A stretch of 64,000 nt of DNA from Paraphysoderma sedebokerense (lineage: Eukaryota > Blastocladiomycota > Physodermatomycetes > Physodermatales > Physodermataceae): NCBI GenBank assembly GCA_025602915.1, contig JAHLJZ010000012.1, positions 427,824-491,823 of the forward strand, read 5' to 3'. The position numbers and the translations under genes are program-made. Each line of letters starts with the position of its first letter. Position 1 is the stretch's first letter. The notes beneath the pieces are model-generated. The model had not been told where the DNA came from. It ran no database searches and worked only from the letters and a program-made list of their open reading frames with translations. Of this stretch, positions 1-11,700 are shown piece by piece.

Positions 1-463
1 GACAGCAGATCCCCAGTCGCATAAACACTATGATGGGCCGATGGCAATATTGTGTTATGACAGTATTATGACTTATGAGTATAACCCATCAGGAGACTGG
101 GAAGTGGGAGGCAAATTGTTTCTAGAACAAATTAATCTACTTAATAATAATAGTATAATAGTATAATAGTATTATAGATTGCCGATTCGTCAATCGTCAT
201 TTGTCATTTGTCGCCACTCGTTATATCAACTAATGCTCATCATCAACTCATAGTCATACTGCTAATAATTGGTTTCCCAATCACCTGTAAGATATATTAG
301 GGGATTTTTTATGTTGTCTGCTCGTCACAAAAAATTCTTGTACGCCGCTCATTGGGGTAAACGGTAAATTGATATTTGTGTTGATTTCACCAAGCAAATA
401 ATTCAATTTACACAAAATAATTATCTAGATTATATTAATTAGTCTGTACATGCATTCCATCAT
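1..463. other. Intergenic, downstream of KIF6
   Basis: AT-rich, no open frame or RNA gene that I can support. A short TAATAGTATA microsatellite lies at about 145-175. Confidence 0.6.
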
Positions 464-3400
464 TTATTTCTTTTGACCCAATATGGCGCCTTGAAGTCTT
501 TGTTTCATCATATAAAACTCTTGTACATGGTTATCTACGGTCAGGTTTCCAGTAGATCTCGTGGACGACGGTCTGGATATATTTGATGTAGTCGATGACT
601 GCTTCAAGTCTGGTAGGGATGATGTGACTTCCTTCCTGTCAACAATTACTGGAGATGCTGACATGGAATCACAGAGAGTCTGCGATGACGACGCTGATAA
701 AGAGCTAGAACAACTTGACAACGATGAAGATGTATCGTTCTTCGGTAAGTTCAGTGGATGTGGCGGAGCCTGCCAATTGCTAGCAGTGGAATTAAACGTC
801 GTCTCATCCTGTGTGCGCCTCCGCAAATTGTGATCCCCCGAGCGTCTTGTTGGTTCCGTTATGCTGCTGGTACGCTCAATCCACCAAGCCTCGAAATCTT
901 TCTGAAGTTTTATTCGGGCGTTCTCCAATAGGTGTTGTAGGTGTTCAATTTCAATTTTGAGATCCTTCAAAAGTTGATATGCTGCCTTGTATCTACCGGA
1001 TGGACTAGTTAAAACTTATGAAACTAAGTCGCATCCAGTAATATGGATTCTACCTTGTCACATTCATCGCAATCTGCTGTCGAAAGGTTTCTTCCTCAGG
1101 AAAGTTCACAGGCAATGATGGATTCATTAGTCGATTCCTGTCGTATTCTTCGCGTTTAAGGGCTACCTCGTCCTTCGCCTTCTCTGTATTTAAAAAATTA
1201 GAAAATAGAATTCATCGGTTGTAAAATTGGTAATGAAGTGGAAAAACGTACTAATCTGGGATCTTATTTCATTAGCCTGTTCACCCAATTTCTTCGCGTG
1301 TTCATATTTCGACTTCAATATGTCTTTCTGCTCATAGATCCATTTCATTTTTGGGTAAGTTCCTTTAAATATCTCAAAAGCCTTGACTTTATCAATTGCT
1401 TCCACATTTTGCAATCCAGGTGTCCGGTTGGGATCAATCCTAGATGGTATCATTTTAGCTTCCCGAGTAGTCGTTCCCCTATCTTTGTCACTCGTATTTG
1501 AATGTTGGAATATCTAGCGGCATGGAGATTGAATGGTACTCAGTCATTGTTGAGTTGGTTCGATTACACCAAAAAAAACCCTACTTTTTCGTTATCTGAG
1601 GTAAGTTCTGCTATTCCCTCCATAAGACCGTAGGTTTTGATGTATTTTTGCAAGTTTGACTTGTACTGATTCATCATTGGAATTAAAATGTCTGGCAACA
1701 TATTTTGGTGAGCTATTATCACCTTCATGATGGAATAAAGCCGCCATACTTATTTCGTTATTTCGATTTTGTATAAGCTGCTTAAGATTCGAAATCTTCG
1801 CCTGCAATCCTAAATCATCAGATTTTGGAGGATTTTGGTGCGAGGATGCATCGATTGAATTTGATTCTGCTTTCAATGATCGGGCAGACAGCACGTAACT
1901 CTGGGGCGTATCAGATGAGAATTATAGCAATACACGAATAAACGACAATACTCACCTTCAACAGCTTGAAGGATTCCACCACTTTTCGATAATCGTTGAA
2001 AATCAATGATGCATCACATGTAGTGTCTGCTAGATAATCTTCAACTGCCTGTTTACACCTCTCTTTCTCGTAATCTGGTAACTCTTCTTGCATGTTTTCC
2101 ACTGATTCGCCGCGAGCCAATGCTAGCTCGGCCTTTAACTGAGCCACCTGCTTCTTTAGCCTCGATATTATCAGATGAGGATCCACTTCTTCATTAACAT
2201 GGACGTTGTTTTGAATCAATGCTACTCTTTGCGCAAACCGACAAGTTGATATTGATTCCTACATGCAACAGTCAATTTTGTGGAAGCTATTAATGAGAGC
2301 TGATTAGCTTACATCGACCAGTTCATCCTCCATAGCCAGGGTAGCAATCATAGTCGTTTTACAGTTGCCACCAAGACTATCCCTTAAAACTGAGGTCATC
2401 ATTGAATTTCTATAAGGGATGTGACTGCGGCGTCCGAGGGCCTTTTCATGAAGAGCAATGATGACCTGCTCCAGGTAATGGAGCGACAAGTTAATATATT
2501 TCGCTTCCTTCAGCAGAGTACCATCTATTCCTGTTCGAGACACCCGTTCTGACCTAATTGTCAATAGATTGTGAGATTTGATAGATGTAAGCAAATCATA
2601 AGCAATAATATCTGGATTACCCTGCCAGATCAACCAAATGCAATTTACTACGTCTGATTTTATCGTCACCTTCTTTCCGGCTGGTCACACTGATGATGAA
2701 TAAACAATGAGATCGAGAGGAGGCTGGATTACTTGGAGTTTCAGCAATCATCTTGTTTGTATCACCAAGAAATAACAGGTTCAGTGCCTCTTCCTCATTC
2801 ACCGCAGGAATGCACGTCAGATTTTGAAGATGAATCACTCCTTCGTCATCTTCTTGTAGAGAAATCTTTCTACGGTTATAAATTAGTTGAAAATTACTGA
2901 GACCGACAGGTAAATATACGTACGGTAAATCTTCCAGTTTCTTTGCTTCCCTTGTGTTGTCTAATAGATCATAACCAGTCTCGTTGTATAATTCGAGGTA
3001 AGATATGTTAATGCTATAAACGTAACCTGGACGCTAGTTGGGGGCACTTGAGTTATCAGCAAGAAAGCTTCTGAATAAATAGAAGCTGTACCTTCGCTAT
3101 TTCCTTGTATATGAACTGTACCGTTCGAGGGATCAAACCTCGGTCGGCGTACTTATCTGCACCGCCTGTAATCGTGAATGTCTTTCCTGATCCTGTTTGC
3201 CCATATGCAAATATAGTTCCATTGTAGCCTTCCAATACACTACGATACATGGTCATTGATTATATGAACCATCCTTATGGATAGAGCAAAACTAACCTCA
3301 ACACAACATCTTTCGCCACAACATCGAAGACTTCCTCTTGCTTCGTATCCATGTCGAATACTCGATCGAATCTGAAATCGTATCTCTCTTTCTGATTGTT

Positions 3401-3598
3401 GATATATCCATGACTCTCATCCTTCGGAACTTCGAAATGTAACTGTGGAATTCCTTCGTCAGTCGGAATGGGCCCATCGAGTTGATAACGTTTCTTTGCT
3501 TTCGCGTTCGGTCGAAGAGGGCGAATCCTTGCGAATATCTTGATGGTAGCATTGAGTTCTGCGGGAGGGGCGGAATTTTCTGAACTGGATTCAAGCAT
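464..3598 (-). CDS. KIF6: Kinesin-9 family motor, KIF6 orthologue
   Basis: Plus-end-directed microtubule motor of the kinesin-9 family, which works in or along cilia and flagella. About ten exons can be followed. The first starts at the ATG at 3598 and gives the opening motor strand ([11 protein letters not shown]). The next carries the P-loop GQTGSGKT with [20 protein letters not shown]. Later exons give the switch I motif NPASSRSH, switch II DLAG-SE across an intron near 2.6 kb, and the [15 protein letters not shown] and [16 protein letters not shown] blocks. Behind the motor lies a coiled-coil tail. Two tail blocks match animal KIF6 rather than KIF9: AFEIFKG...[12 protein letters not shown] at about 1.25-1.4 kb and [20 protein letters not shown] just before a Ser-rich C terminus. 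The stop is at 464. Family and orthology come from recognised motifs; a flagellar role is inferred from the family. Confidence 0.93.
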
Positions 3599-4041
3599 TA
3601 TATGTTGTATGATGTCACTTTATTGGATTATTGAAAGGTTCTATTGTTTCTTGGATGCCCAAACTATTTGTTTGCCAATCGTGAGCTGATCAAAGCATGA
3701 GATAACGTCGCATCGTCCTACTTGAAACTGGGCAATCCTATTACTTACAATGCAAGTTATAACATTATAGTAGACGCAGAATTCATTGCTTTGTTCATTC
3801 CTCATAAACAATTACTAATGTTTATCAACTTATACTTGAATTTCAATACTTGGGCGAAGACCTAAAGTCTCTTTCTGGGCGATCCGTCCGCTCCTTCGTG
3901 TTCTGCCCTCGCTAAGTGTCTAAGTATCTGCATAGTGCGTTCTGAAGTAGTCATGCTTCTGCAAATAGCAAGAGATTATCAACTAAATTTCTTTCGAATA
4001 CGGTTGGAACATTGCTCAAGCGAGAAATAATGGGATAACCT
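3599..4041. other. Intergenic, KIF6 promoter side
   Basis: Lies between the AGGF1-like stop and the KIF6 start, both on the minus strand. It should hold the KIF6 promoter and AGGF1 3' UTR. No distinct motif recognised. Confidence 0.5.
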
Positions 4042-5571
4042 TCATTTATTGACATCATATCTCTCTAAAGTTTTCTGAAGAATACCTTCGCGAGAGTAAG
4101 GTGAATACGCCCGCTGAGTTTTGCTGCTATCAGTGCCCAATCCACTTCGATCTTTTCGTAAATGTACTTCAATAATATTCTGACGCCCTTTCTTCCCTTT
4201 CCCTAGGCCCTCACCTTCTTTCCAACCCATCTTTTCCAACAGCTTTTGCCCTTTCTCCATTGATCCTGGTTTCAATTCAACTCGCTGTTCATTCGTGTCG
4301 ATACCCTTGGCCATGTTTAATGATTCTATATCTGCGGTTTCATCTTTCTGCATCCCAGGAACGTCAAGTCCAAACATATCACGCCTAACTGCAGCCCGAT
4401 CCCGATACTGCGACGAGGACGATATTGAACCTCGACCGACAAAAAGATCTTTTAGTCGTCTCTTTTCCTCCCTTCTCTCTGCTTCTATTTCTTCCTTTGA
4501 TTTCGCCTTTTCAAATTTCCTCGGTTCAGTTAACTTGGGCCTTTCACCATCTAAACTTAAATAATTTTCGCCAGTACTATTCAGCTTGCATTCATCGCAG
4601 ACACCCCATGCATCTCGATGAAGGTGAATGGAAAATAGAGTTGAGCCAATTTGTAGAATGTCACCATGTGACAATGGGAATGGTTGTGAAGCATGCTTAG
4701 AAGGACTTAATCGAGTCGAATTAAGGAAAGTGCCTGTTGTTGAACCGACATCGACAATAAAGAAAGATTCGTTGGGTTTTGGGGAAGCGTCGACTATAGC
4801 CTTGTCTGATATCTCTTGATAAGGCTCTTTCGAACCCTGGCCACTTTCTTCATCATTCAAGTTTCCATCACCCCCATTTACATCGTCTAATTCATTTTTA
4901 AGATCAGTCGCGGGTCCGACATAAATAGTAGCATGAATTTTTGACACTGGCATTTCTGGAATCCGCAAGACTTTATCAAATCCTCTGTCCCTACCAATTG
5001 TTGCACCGCCAGCATCAATCGCTGCCACCATATGATCCTTAAACACATCAGACGATAGCACTACAAGACGCAACGTTAAGTCAGATATTGGTTGGCTTTG
5101 TAAGACACCGATTTCCGACAAGTCGGTAGTCGAGGGATCAAACGGTATGTACGAATTGGATTCTTGATGGTATAAAGAGTAAAGAGACGTGGATCGATCA
5201 AACCAAATAGAAGGATTTGAAAGATTATAGCAGTACTGGGGGATTTCTGAGGGCATGAATCCATCCGGTACTGGAAATTGATTGAGGTCATTATGGGCCT
5301 CATTGACTGTATCGTTCGGAATGGAACCACCCATTTCATCGGGAGAAATCTCACCATCTTCCAGGGTTGAGGATGCTGTCGCTGAATAATCATCATTTGA
5401 GTGTTTTGATTTGCTTTCGTGGTACTCAGACCGATTGAAGCTGGATGTGAAAGTTGACAACGCTGGCTCCTGTCCACTGGGATCAAGATTCGTCCCGCTG
5501 TTATTATATTCGTTAAACTGATATGATGCAGCCAAATGTTCAAGACTACGTTCAGAATCGCCGTTATTCAT
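4042..5571 (-). CDS. AGGF1: AGGF1-like protein with OCRE, FHA and G-patch domains
   Basis: Nuclear protein of the AGGF1 type, a family tied to pre-mRNA splicing and, in vertebrates, angiogenic signalling. Domain order is diagnostic. An OCRE-like aromatic repeat (SIWFDRSTSLYSLYHQES) comes first. An FHA domain follows, with GATIGRDRGFDKVLRIPE, SKIHATIYV and VDVGSTTGTFLNSTRLS, interrupted by an acidic Gly/Asp/Asn insert. A C-terminal G-patch (KMGWKEGEGLGKGKKG) ends the protein. The frame stays open without a stop up to 5685 and meets a good acceptor (TTTGTGCAG) at 5678. I therefore list the first in-frame ATG (5571), but a short upstream coding exon is possible; none with matching phase was found up to 6.0 kb. 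The vertebrate N-terminal coiled coil was not seen. Domains are read directly; function is by family. Confidence 0.85.
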   Translation of the reverse strand: MNNGDSERSLEHLAASYQFNEYNNSGTNLDPSGQEPALSTFTSSFNRSEYHESKSKHSNDDYSATASSTLEDGEISPDEMGGSIPNDTVNEAHNDLNQFPVPDGFMPSEIPQYCYNLSNPSIWFDRSTSLYSLYHQESNSYIPFDPSTTDLSEIGVLQSQPISDLTLRLVVLSSDVFKDHMVAAIDAGGATIGRDRGFDKVLRIPEMPVSKIHATIYVGPATDLKNELDDVNGGDGNLNDEESGQGSKEPYQEISDKAIVDASPKPNESFFIVDVGSTTGTFLNSTRLSPSKHASQPFPLSHGDILQIGSTLFSIHLHRDAWGVCDECKLNSTGENYLSLDGERPKLTEPRKFEKAKSKEEIEAERREEKRRLKDLFVGRGSISSSSQYRDRAAVRRDMFGLDVPGMQKDETADIESLNMAKGIDTNEQRVELKPGSMEKGQKLLEKMGWKEGEGLGKGKKGRQNIIEVHLRKDRSGLGTDSSKTQRAYSPYSREGILQKTLERYDVNK

Positions 5572-5677
5572 GTAATTTGGACTTTGGCTCGAATTATTGG
5601 AATTGCAGTTGAGATAGGGCCGCCCCAGGGGAGAATAATCGATAAAGTGGCTCTCATTGCTGCCGTCGGATGGATTC

Positions 5678-6055
5678 CTGCACAAATAGATCCATAAGGT
5701 AATATTAGCATGATGTTATACATAACTCTTATGCTGAGGAGAATGATCGCAGTACATCACAAACGAAGATGGGCGAGTGTAGTTAGTAGATTAAGTTAGA
5801 TGCAAAGATGCCTCCTGGGGCATTCGGCCAGGTCATGGACCATGATTCATCAAGTGTGATCGCACAGCCATTGACAACTTATTTCCGTGACACACATGAA
5901 GGAAGATAGCTCTCTTTTTATGGCTCAATCATGTTACATGTTTGCAATAATATAAAATAAAATACTCTTCTCAAAAATGGTTAGAAGAAGTTTTTTCAAG
6001 AAGTCACTGGTCCTCCAACACGGATTCGCATTCATGCTCTAATATTTTACATCCA
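5678..6055. other. Intergenic, AGGF1-like 5' region
   Basis: Contains the acceptor-like TTTGTGCAG ending at 5678 on the minus strand, so an AGGF1-like 5' UTR intron probably lies here. No upstream coding exon of matching phase was found. Confidence 0.5.
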
Positions 6056-8487
6056 TCACTTTTCTTTTCGTCTTCTTCTTCTTTTCTTCTTCACAATATT
6101 GGCAGAGCCGTGCTCAGCTTCGCTGGTTTTGATCAGCGCTTCCCAAGCTTCACTCTTACAATACAAATACACTGTATCTGCCCGCTTTGTATGTAATGGA
6201 TACTGTCCAGATTTCTTTTGTTCTCCGGCGGCTAAAGTTCCATTATTATACTCCGAGGTCGAATTGCTTGGCACCAAGTCCTTCGTTGAATGGGACGATG
6301 AACATGTGCATTTGTGAGAATGTTGATGAGGACTGATGGATGATAATTTTTGCTTGTCGGTTTTAGTGGAAGGTAGAGCGACACTTAGCGATTGCGTATT
6401 TGTCGATTTGAGGGTGGGATGCAACTGATCTTCATCATCGTACAACCCCTTCAGGACTTCTTTTTCCTTATCCTTAGTAAGTTTCGAATTAGTTTTTTGA
6501 GTCGAATGAAAGGAGGGATAATCTATCCAGTTTTGATCACTAATGCCAATTTCGGTTTTATGCGCCTCAGCATACTGTTTCCAGTAATTTATCCAATCCG
6601 TTTCGGATATATCATCCAAAGCTTCAAGATCTGTCCACATTCCTATCGTTCTCAGTCTTTCTCGAGTACTTTCAAAATCACTATGCGCCATACTGCGAGG
6701 AGTCAAAAATATCGGATATCCTTCCATAGTGCGATGGAGATAATTGATGTGACGATACCAATGTTGAGCGGTATCAAAATCTCCAAGGAACAAGTAATTA
6801 ATGCAGATTGCATACCATGATTCAACGATCAGGGGATGATATGTGGAAAGCGGCGGCAATGGTGTCTTTGGTTTCGGTGCGAGTATCAGTGAGTTTTCGT
6901 CGTCCAGCGGAGTCTCTGCGCTGTTCAGTGTCGAAAATTCGGTAGAGGATGAACTGGATATTGAGGAGATATTATCAATGATGGGTTGTTCTGTTTCGGG
7001 AGATTCGTGAACAGCTGAAGAAGGAGGAATGAATGACGGAACACTCGACGGAAAGTATGATAGAAAATGCATGTAATCTTTGATGGAGCGTCGAGCAAGA
7101 TTGGCGATTTGAGTGGTTAATTTACCAAATTGATGTCGATGCGTGGAAGCGGAACTGTTGTTATTTGAGGCGCCAGAGGAGTGTGACAAGGATGGTGCTC
7201 CGTCAACAGATTTTCCAGATTCGCTTTCTTCTAAGGCTTGATCAAGAAGATGAACTATGTAGTTATGCAGACAGCATGCTCTCAAAAAATATAACTGAGA
7301 TTCGGTGCCATGATCTTCATCTCCTGGTAAACTCGGATTACGACTCTCCGTGCCGTCGCTAACATCCCCTTTACTATTTTTAGAATTCACTTTTTTACTC
7401 CAATAATGCTGTGACCGTTTTCGCTCTTTAGCATAATATATTGCGGATTTGAAATCTTTTAATGCATCGTTAAATTGCAGTTTAAATGTTTTAACCATAG
7501 CCCGCGTCCGGTAATACTCAAATGTCGTTGGAAAGTCGTCAATTATTTTATCTAGAACCTCTGTTGTTGTGTATGCCGGTAGCATTCGACTGGGAATTTT
7601 TTCGTGAAAAAAATGTACATATTTTGCTTCAGTATGATTCGGGTTTCGTTTTAGTACCAGCGACGCTACATCGTCTAACGCCGAAGCACTCTATGTTGTA
7701 CAAGTCAGATATACTGTGGCATCATCATCAACAACTCAAATCGACTAACCTGCATAACAACAACACTTGTTCCAATCTCATCGATTCTATAAGCTTTAGC
7801 AAGCTTAGAAACGGCTAACTCTCGCATTCGTTGTTGTCGGACATGAGATATATTTGAATGTGTGTGCCGGTGTTGAGGGTGACCAATACCAAACGGATTT
7901 GACGGATTATATCTATGATAACTGCTATCAGCAGCTCTGATACATAAATCGGCTGCTTCATCGACTAAAGTTCTGATGGTGATAAGGTTTCGAAAAATGA
8001 TTGGATCGACAGGGGGGATTTCAGGGAGTGATTTATTATTCAAATGCAGTAAGGATTGTAATAGCTCGATGGGGAGAGAGAGCCATGCGCCTATTATAAT
8101 TGAGCATAAGTGAAAAGCAGATAAGAGAACTGATATAAGCAAAAGAGGTCGTCGGGCAAAAACTAATGGGGCGAACTACAATAGTCATAGCTCTAAAGTC
8201 CGACAATCATAGAATACGAAATGCCGACTGAATGATAATTCAGAATGGAGGTATTCGGATCAAATTGCAAATATCGTTTTCTTTTTGTTTTTGCATCATG
8301 ACCAAAGCAATTCTGGTGGCAAAAAAAAAAAAAACTTACCATGATAAGAAGCGATGTAGGACCAATGCTTATTCCTGCTGAGGTAGAGGTACTGCGTCTG
8401 TCCCGAGTGCGGGGCCGCCGACGACTGAGTCTTGCCTTGGATCGGCTTCTCGGCCTGGCAGTCAGCATCAGTTGTTTTCGACATCAT
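6056..8487 (-). CDS. Conserved fungal TPR-like protein of unknown function
   Basis: I recognise this as the type of protein conserved in filamentous fungi with helical, TPR-like segments and no assigned function. Exon 1 begins at the ATG pair 8484-8487 and reads MMSKTTDADCQAEK, ending in SYHG at a GTAAGT donor. The next exon resumes in phase with AWLSLPIELLQSLLHL. Recognisable blocks are DPIIFRNLITIRTLVDEA, FEYYRTRAMVKTFKLQFNDALKDF and GDFDTAQHWYRHINYLHRTM. The helical pairs at the ends flank long Ser/Thr/His-rich low-complexity stretches, including HKCTCSSSHS. The protein ends in a basic KKKRRRRRKEK tail that could be nuclear-localising. The first intron (about 8100-8330) contains a run of twelve T on the coding strand. 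No enzyme motif is visible. Confidence 0.75.
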
Positions 8488-8749
8488 GATTTGTGCGGAT
8501 GATGCATCGACGGAAAAAGACACTTTTTGCGTTTGGATACAGCCTGAGAAGAGCAAAGGATGCGCTCCACGCTGCACGCACGTGATCGTACCAAGAAATT
8601 AGAGTTTATCTACAGTAGATTTACAATGGAACAGAAACAGCCATCTTACAATACATGAGATCTAGAGGTGATTAATTAAGCAAAAGAGAAAGGAACACTC
8701 CGCTCCTTCTTAACGTTTTTCTCGGTTTGCGTCATTATAATGTCAGGTT

Positions 8750-11700
8750 TTAGACTCCGGGCCCCTTCCCTCCGCGTTCCTCCTTCACCGGATTCAAGGG
8801 TGTCTTGCCATCCCAATTCCTTGGTTCTAGTTCTAAACTCACTTTGTACAACTCTGCTTCCAATTTGTCACTCACCGGCGGGAAACTCAGCATTCGCTGA
8901 ATTTCCACCACAGATGTGAAATTGTATAGTTGTTCTTGAAGTGATAAAATAGCCGTAATTACATCGTAGACCAATCGTCGTTTGGCGAAATTGATCTGAT
9001 GTCCTATCATATCAGGGTTACCGTCTTCTACGTATACAAGATCCAGAAGGTGGACTCCTCTGATGAAAGAGAATGAATTTAGGCATTGGTGAGTATTATT
9101 GGAAGGGATATTGATAATCGAACTATTACTACTCACATATACGGAATCTTTGAATTGGTTTCTTTGCCTTCTATAGATCGTAAACTTTCACGGTAGGCTT
9201 TATAGGAATTCTCAGGATGCATCACTTTCTCCAACTCAGACAATTTCTAATAAATAAAGAACAAATAGGTGCATTAGATAACCAGTTATATGAATGTGAC
9301 GGACGAGTAGAATAAGTGTGTACCTTTTTCCCTCGCGCACTTAATTCTCCTTTAGTATGTTTTAGTCGCTGTACAGCGGCACTATTCAATCCCGCAATTA
9401 ATGCCATCAATGACGAGAAATTGTACATTTCCAGTAGATACTATAGCAATATTACGAAAATACCGATTTTGGATCAATGCAATTGAGTAGCGAACGAATT
9501 CGGGTCAATGTTTAGCTTAACAGAGCAAAAATTTACGAAAGCTGATAACATACCCCGCCAACATCAATAAAGAACTCCATTCTTTCGGCTCTTTTCTTCA
9601 GATTCTTAACTTCCAATATACTTTTACTGACCCATGCCGCAAAGTTGTTAAACCTCTGAGTCATCAACCAAACATTAGGAGCCCTATTTTCTCCATCCTT
9701 TACCCAGGCTTGATTCAACAACTCTGTAGGTTTTATCCGTTTGAATAGTGAAAACTCGTATAAACAGACTTGTCGGGCAACTTCTTCAGGATCGTAAATG
9801 AACATGCTTGGCTTATCGAAGGCCTTCTTGGGTAGTTTAGGAACTGGTGCCGGAATAAGGTTGCGTGATTGCACAGATTCAGATTCGCCATCCCGCTATT
9901 TGTAAAAGAAACAAATTTCTGTTAAAAATAGCCACAAATGCGACATGCTCACAGTTACAAACCAATTTCAAAATGTTCCTCCTGATTTGCTTAGCTATAC
10001 TCTGTTGTTTGTCTTCCGGTAAAACTATTTCAGTAAATTTTAAAAGTTCCTCGGTGACGGTTAACGATGATCCAGCAGCTTCCTGCAAGAATGCGGTTGT
10101 GTAAGATTTCGTCCATATCTTAAGCACATTGCAAACTCGACTTTGAACATTGGCTCGATCTCGTTGGAAATCTTTGAATGTTTGTGATGGCATTCTCGGA
10201 ACGTGATATCTAAAGCCTGTGTCAGTACAGGTAAAGGATTACGGAATTTTCAAATTTATATATGCTTACCGCTCAATCAATTTACGCAAAAGAACTTCTG
10301 GAGTCGTAAAACTGTGGAAGGTCAGCAGAACTGTCTGAACAAAACTCGTATCTAATTTCGAAGTGAAAGTAATTAGATATTGCTATCATTCCGTGCTAAA
10401 ATGTTAGAAATGGCTTGCCAACTTACAACTTCCGAAATCAGATACATCAGCCATTGTCAATTTTTCTACAATTTTATTCAAAGTAGCCGAAGCGATTTTC
10501 AATTCTTTGTCGGGATCATCACCCCCAGAGGCGAATACTACATTTGAAGCGTGATCGGGACCTTCCTTCCAGATGTCGAGATGATCAGTTTTATTTTCAC
10601 TGACTTGTTTCGCCTGATGATATCAAATAAACGAGCGTTATTGTTAGATCCACAATAATCGGAAAGAAAGCCATCATCATGATGAAGGAAACGGGTATCA
10701 TTTAAGAGACGAAAAAAAAAGGAGAATTCATCACTTACATCTGATCCTTCTATTTTTCTTCGTTTGTTTTTCTCCCAGGTTGCACTCAAGTTATTATGAT
10801 CATTCTTAATTTTCGCATCGTCCAGTTCCATTATCAAGCATTTTCCTTTCACATTCAATTCTTCCAATGAACTCTCTAAATCAGTTATAACATCTTCGTT
10901 CTCGGTTTTAATTTTCTTAATATGTTCTGCCTTAATTCCAAAACGGCGACACATCATAGGAAGCAATAGCTTGATGGGACGTGTATGGTCTGCGTCGATG
11001 TCAACTTTGGCAGGAAAATCGAGTGAAGAACTGATGGCGAGAGACTTTGATATGGGACGATAAACGAATTCGGCCTAGATGACATACACAACATTTAACA
11101 AGGAGATAGAAAAAATGAATTTAAGCACAGAAACTTACGTTGGAGATTACATCCTTTAAGACCTTCCATATGTTTTCTGTTGGTTTCAGCAGCTCTCCTG
11201 CACGTATATAAATTCCATAATCGTGACAATGAGCATTTGGATTGTCCACCGCCAGGGTATTCAACAAGTCTTGTACACTCGTCGATTCAGTGGTCAACAA
11301 CGTCACATCATCACTATTCGTTCCGGGAGTACGAATAGTAATTTTTATGTATTGACATTGTAATTTGTACTCCATTCCGTTATCTGGAATTTCTTTTTGT
11401 CCCGTGGCAACATTCGTGCTTTCTTGGCCCATGCTGTAATCTGCCAATGTTCGCGTATTGTCCATCCATGTTTTCTGCTCATTAATCCATAAGGCATATT
11501 GAGAGGTATTATGAGGGAGAATCAGATTTTTTGTGCGAAGATTATAAAGAATGAGGGAAATGATTTCAGAACCGGTGAATTGTGGTGGTGCTTTGATGAC
11601 AAACTTTGTCACGAGGTCAGGAACAGTAACTCGGATGTAGAGCTGGAAAGTGGACATTCGCAATTCAATCTTGTCCTAGGATGTTGTTGAAAAAGTTATA

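Noticed and set aside
561-833. Plus-strand open frame opposite the KIF6 tail
   Set aside because: Acidic composition is the antisense reflection of the Ser-rich KIF6 C terminus.
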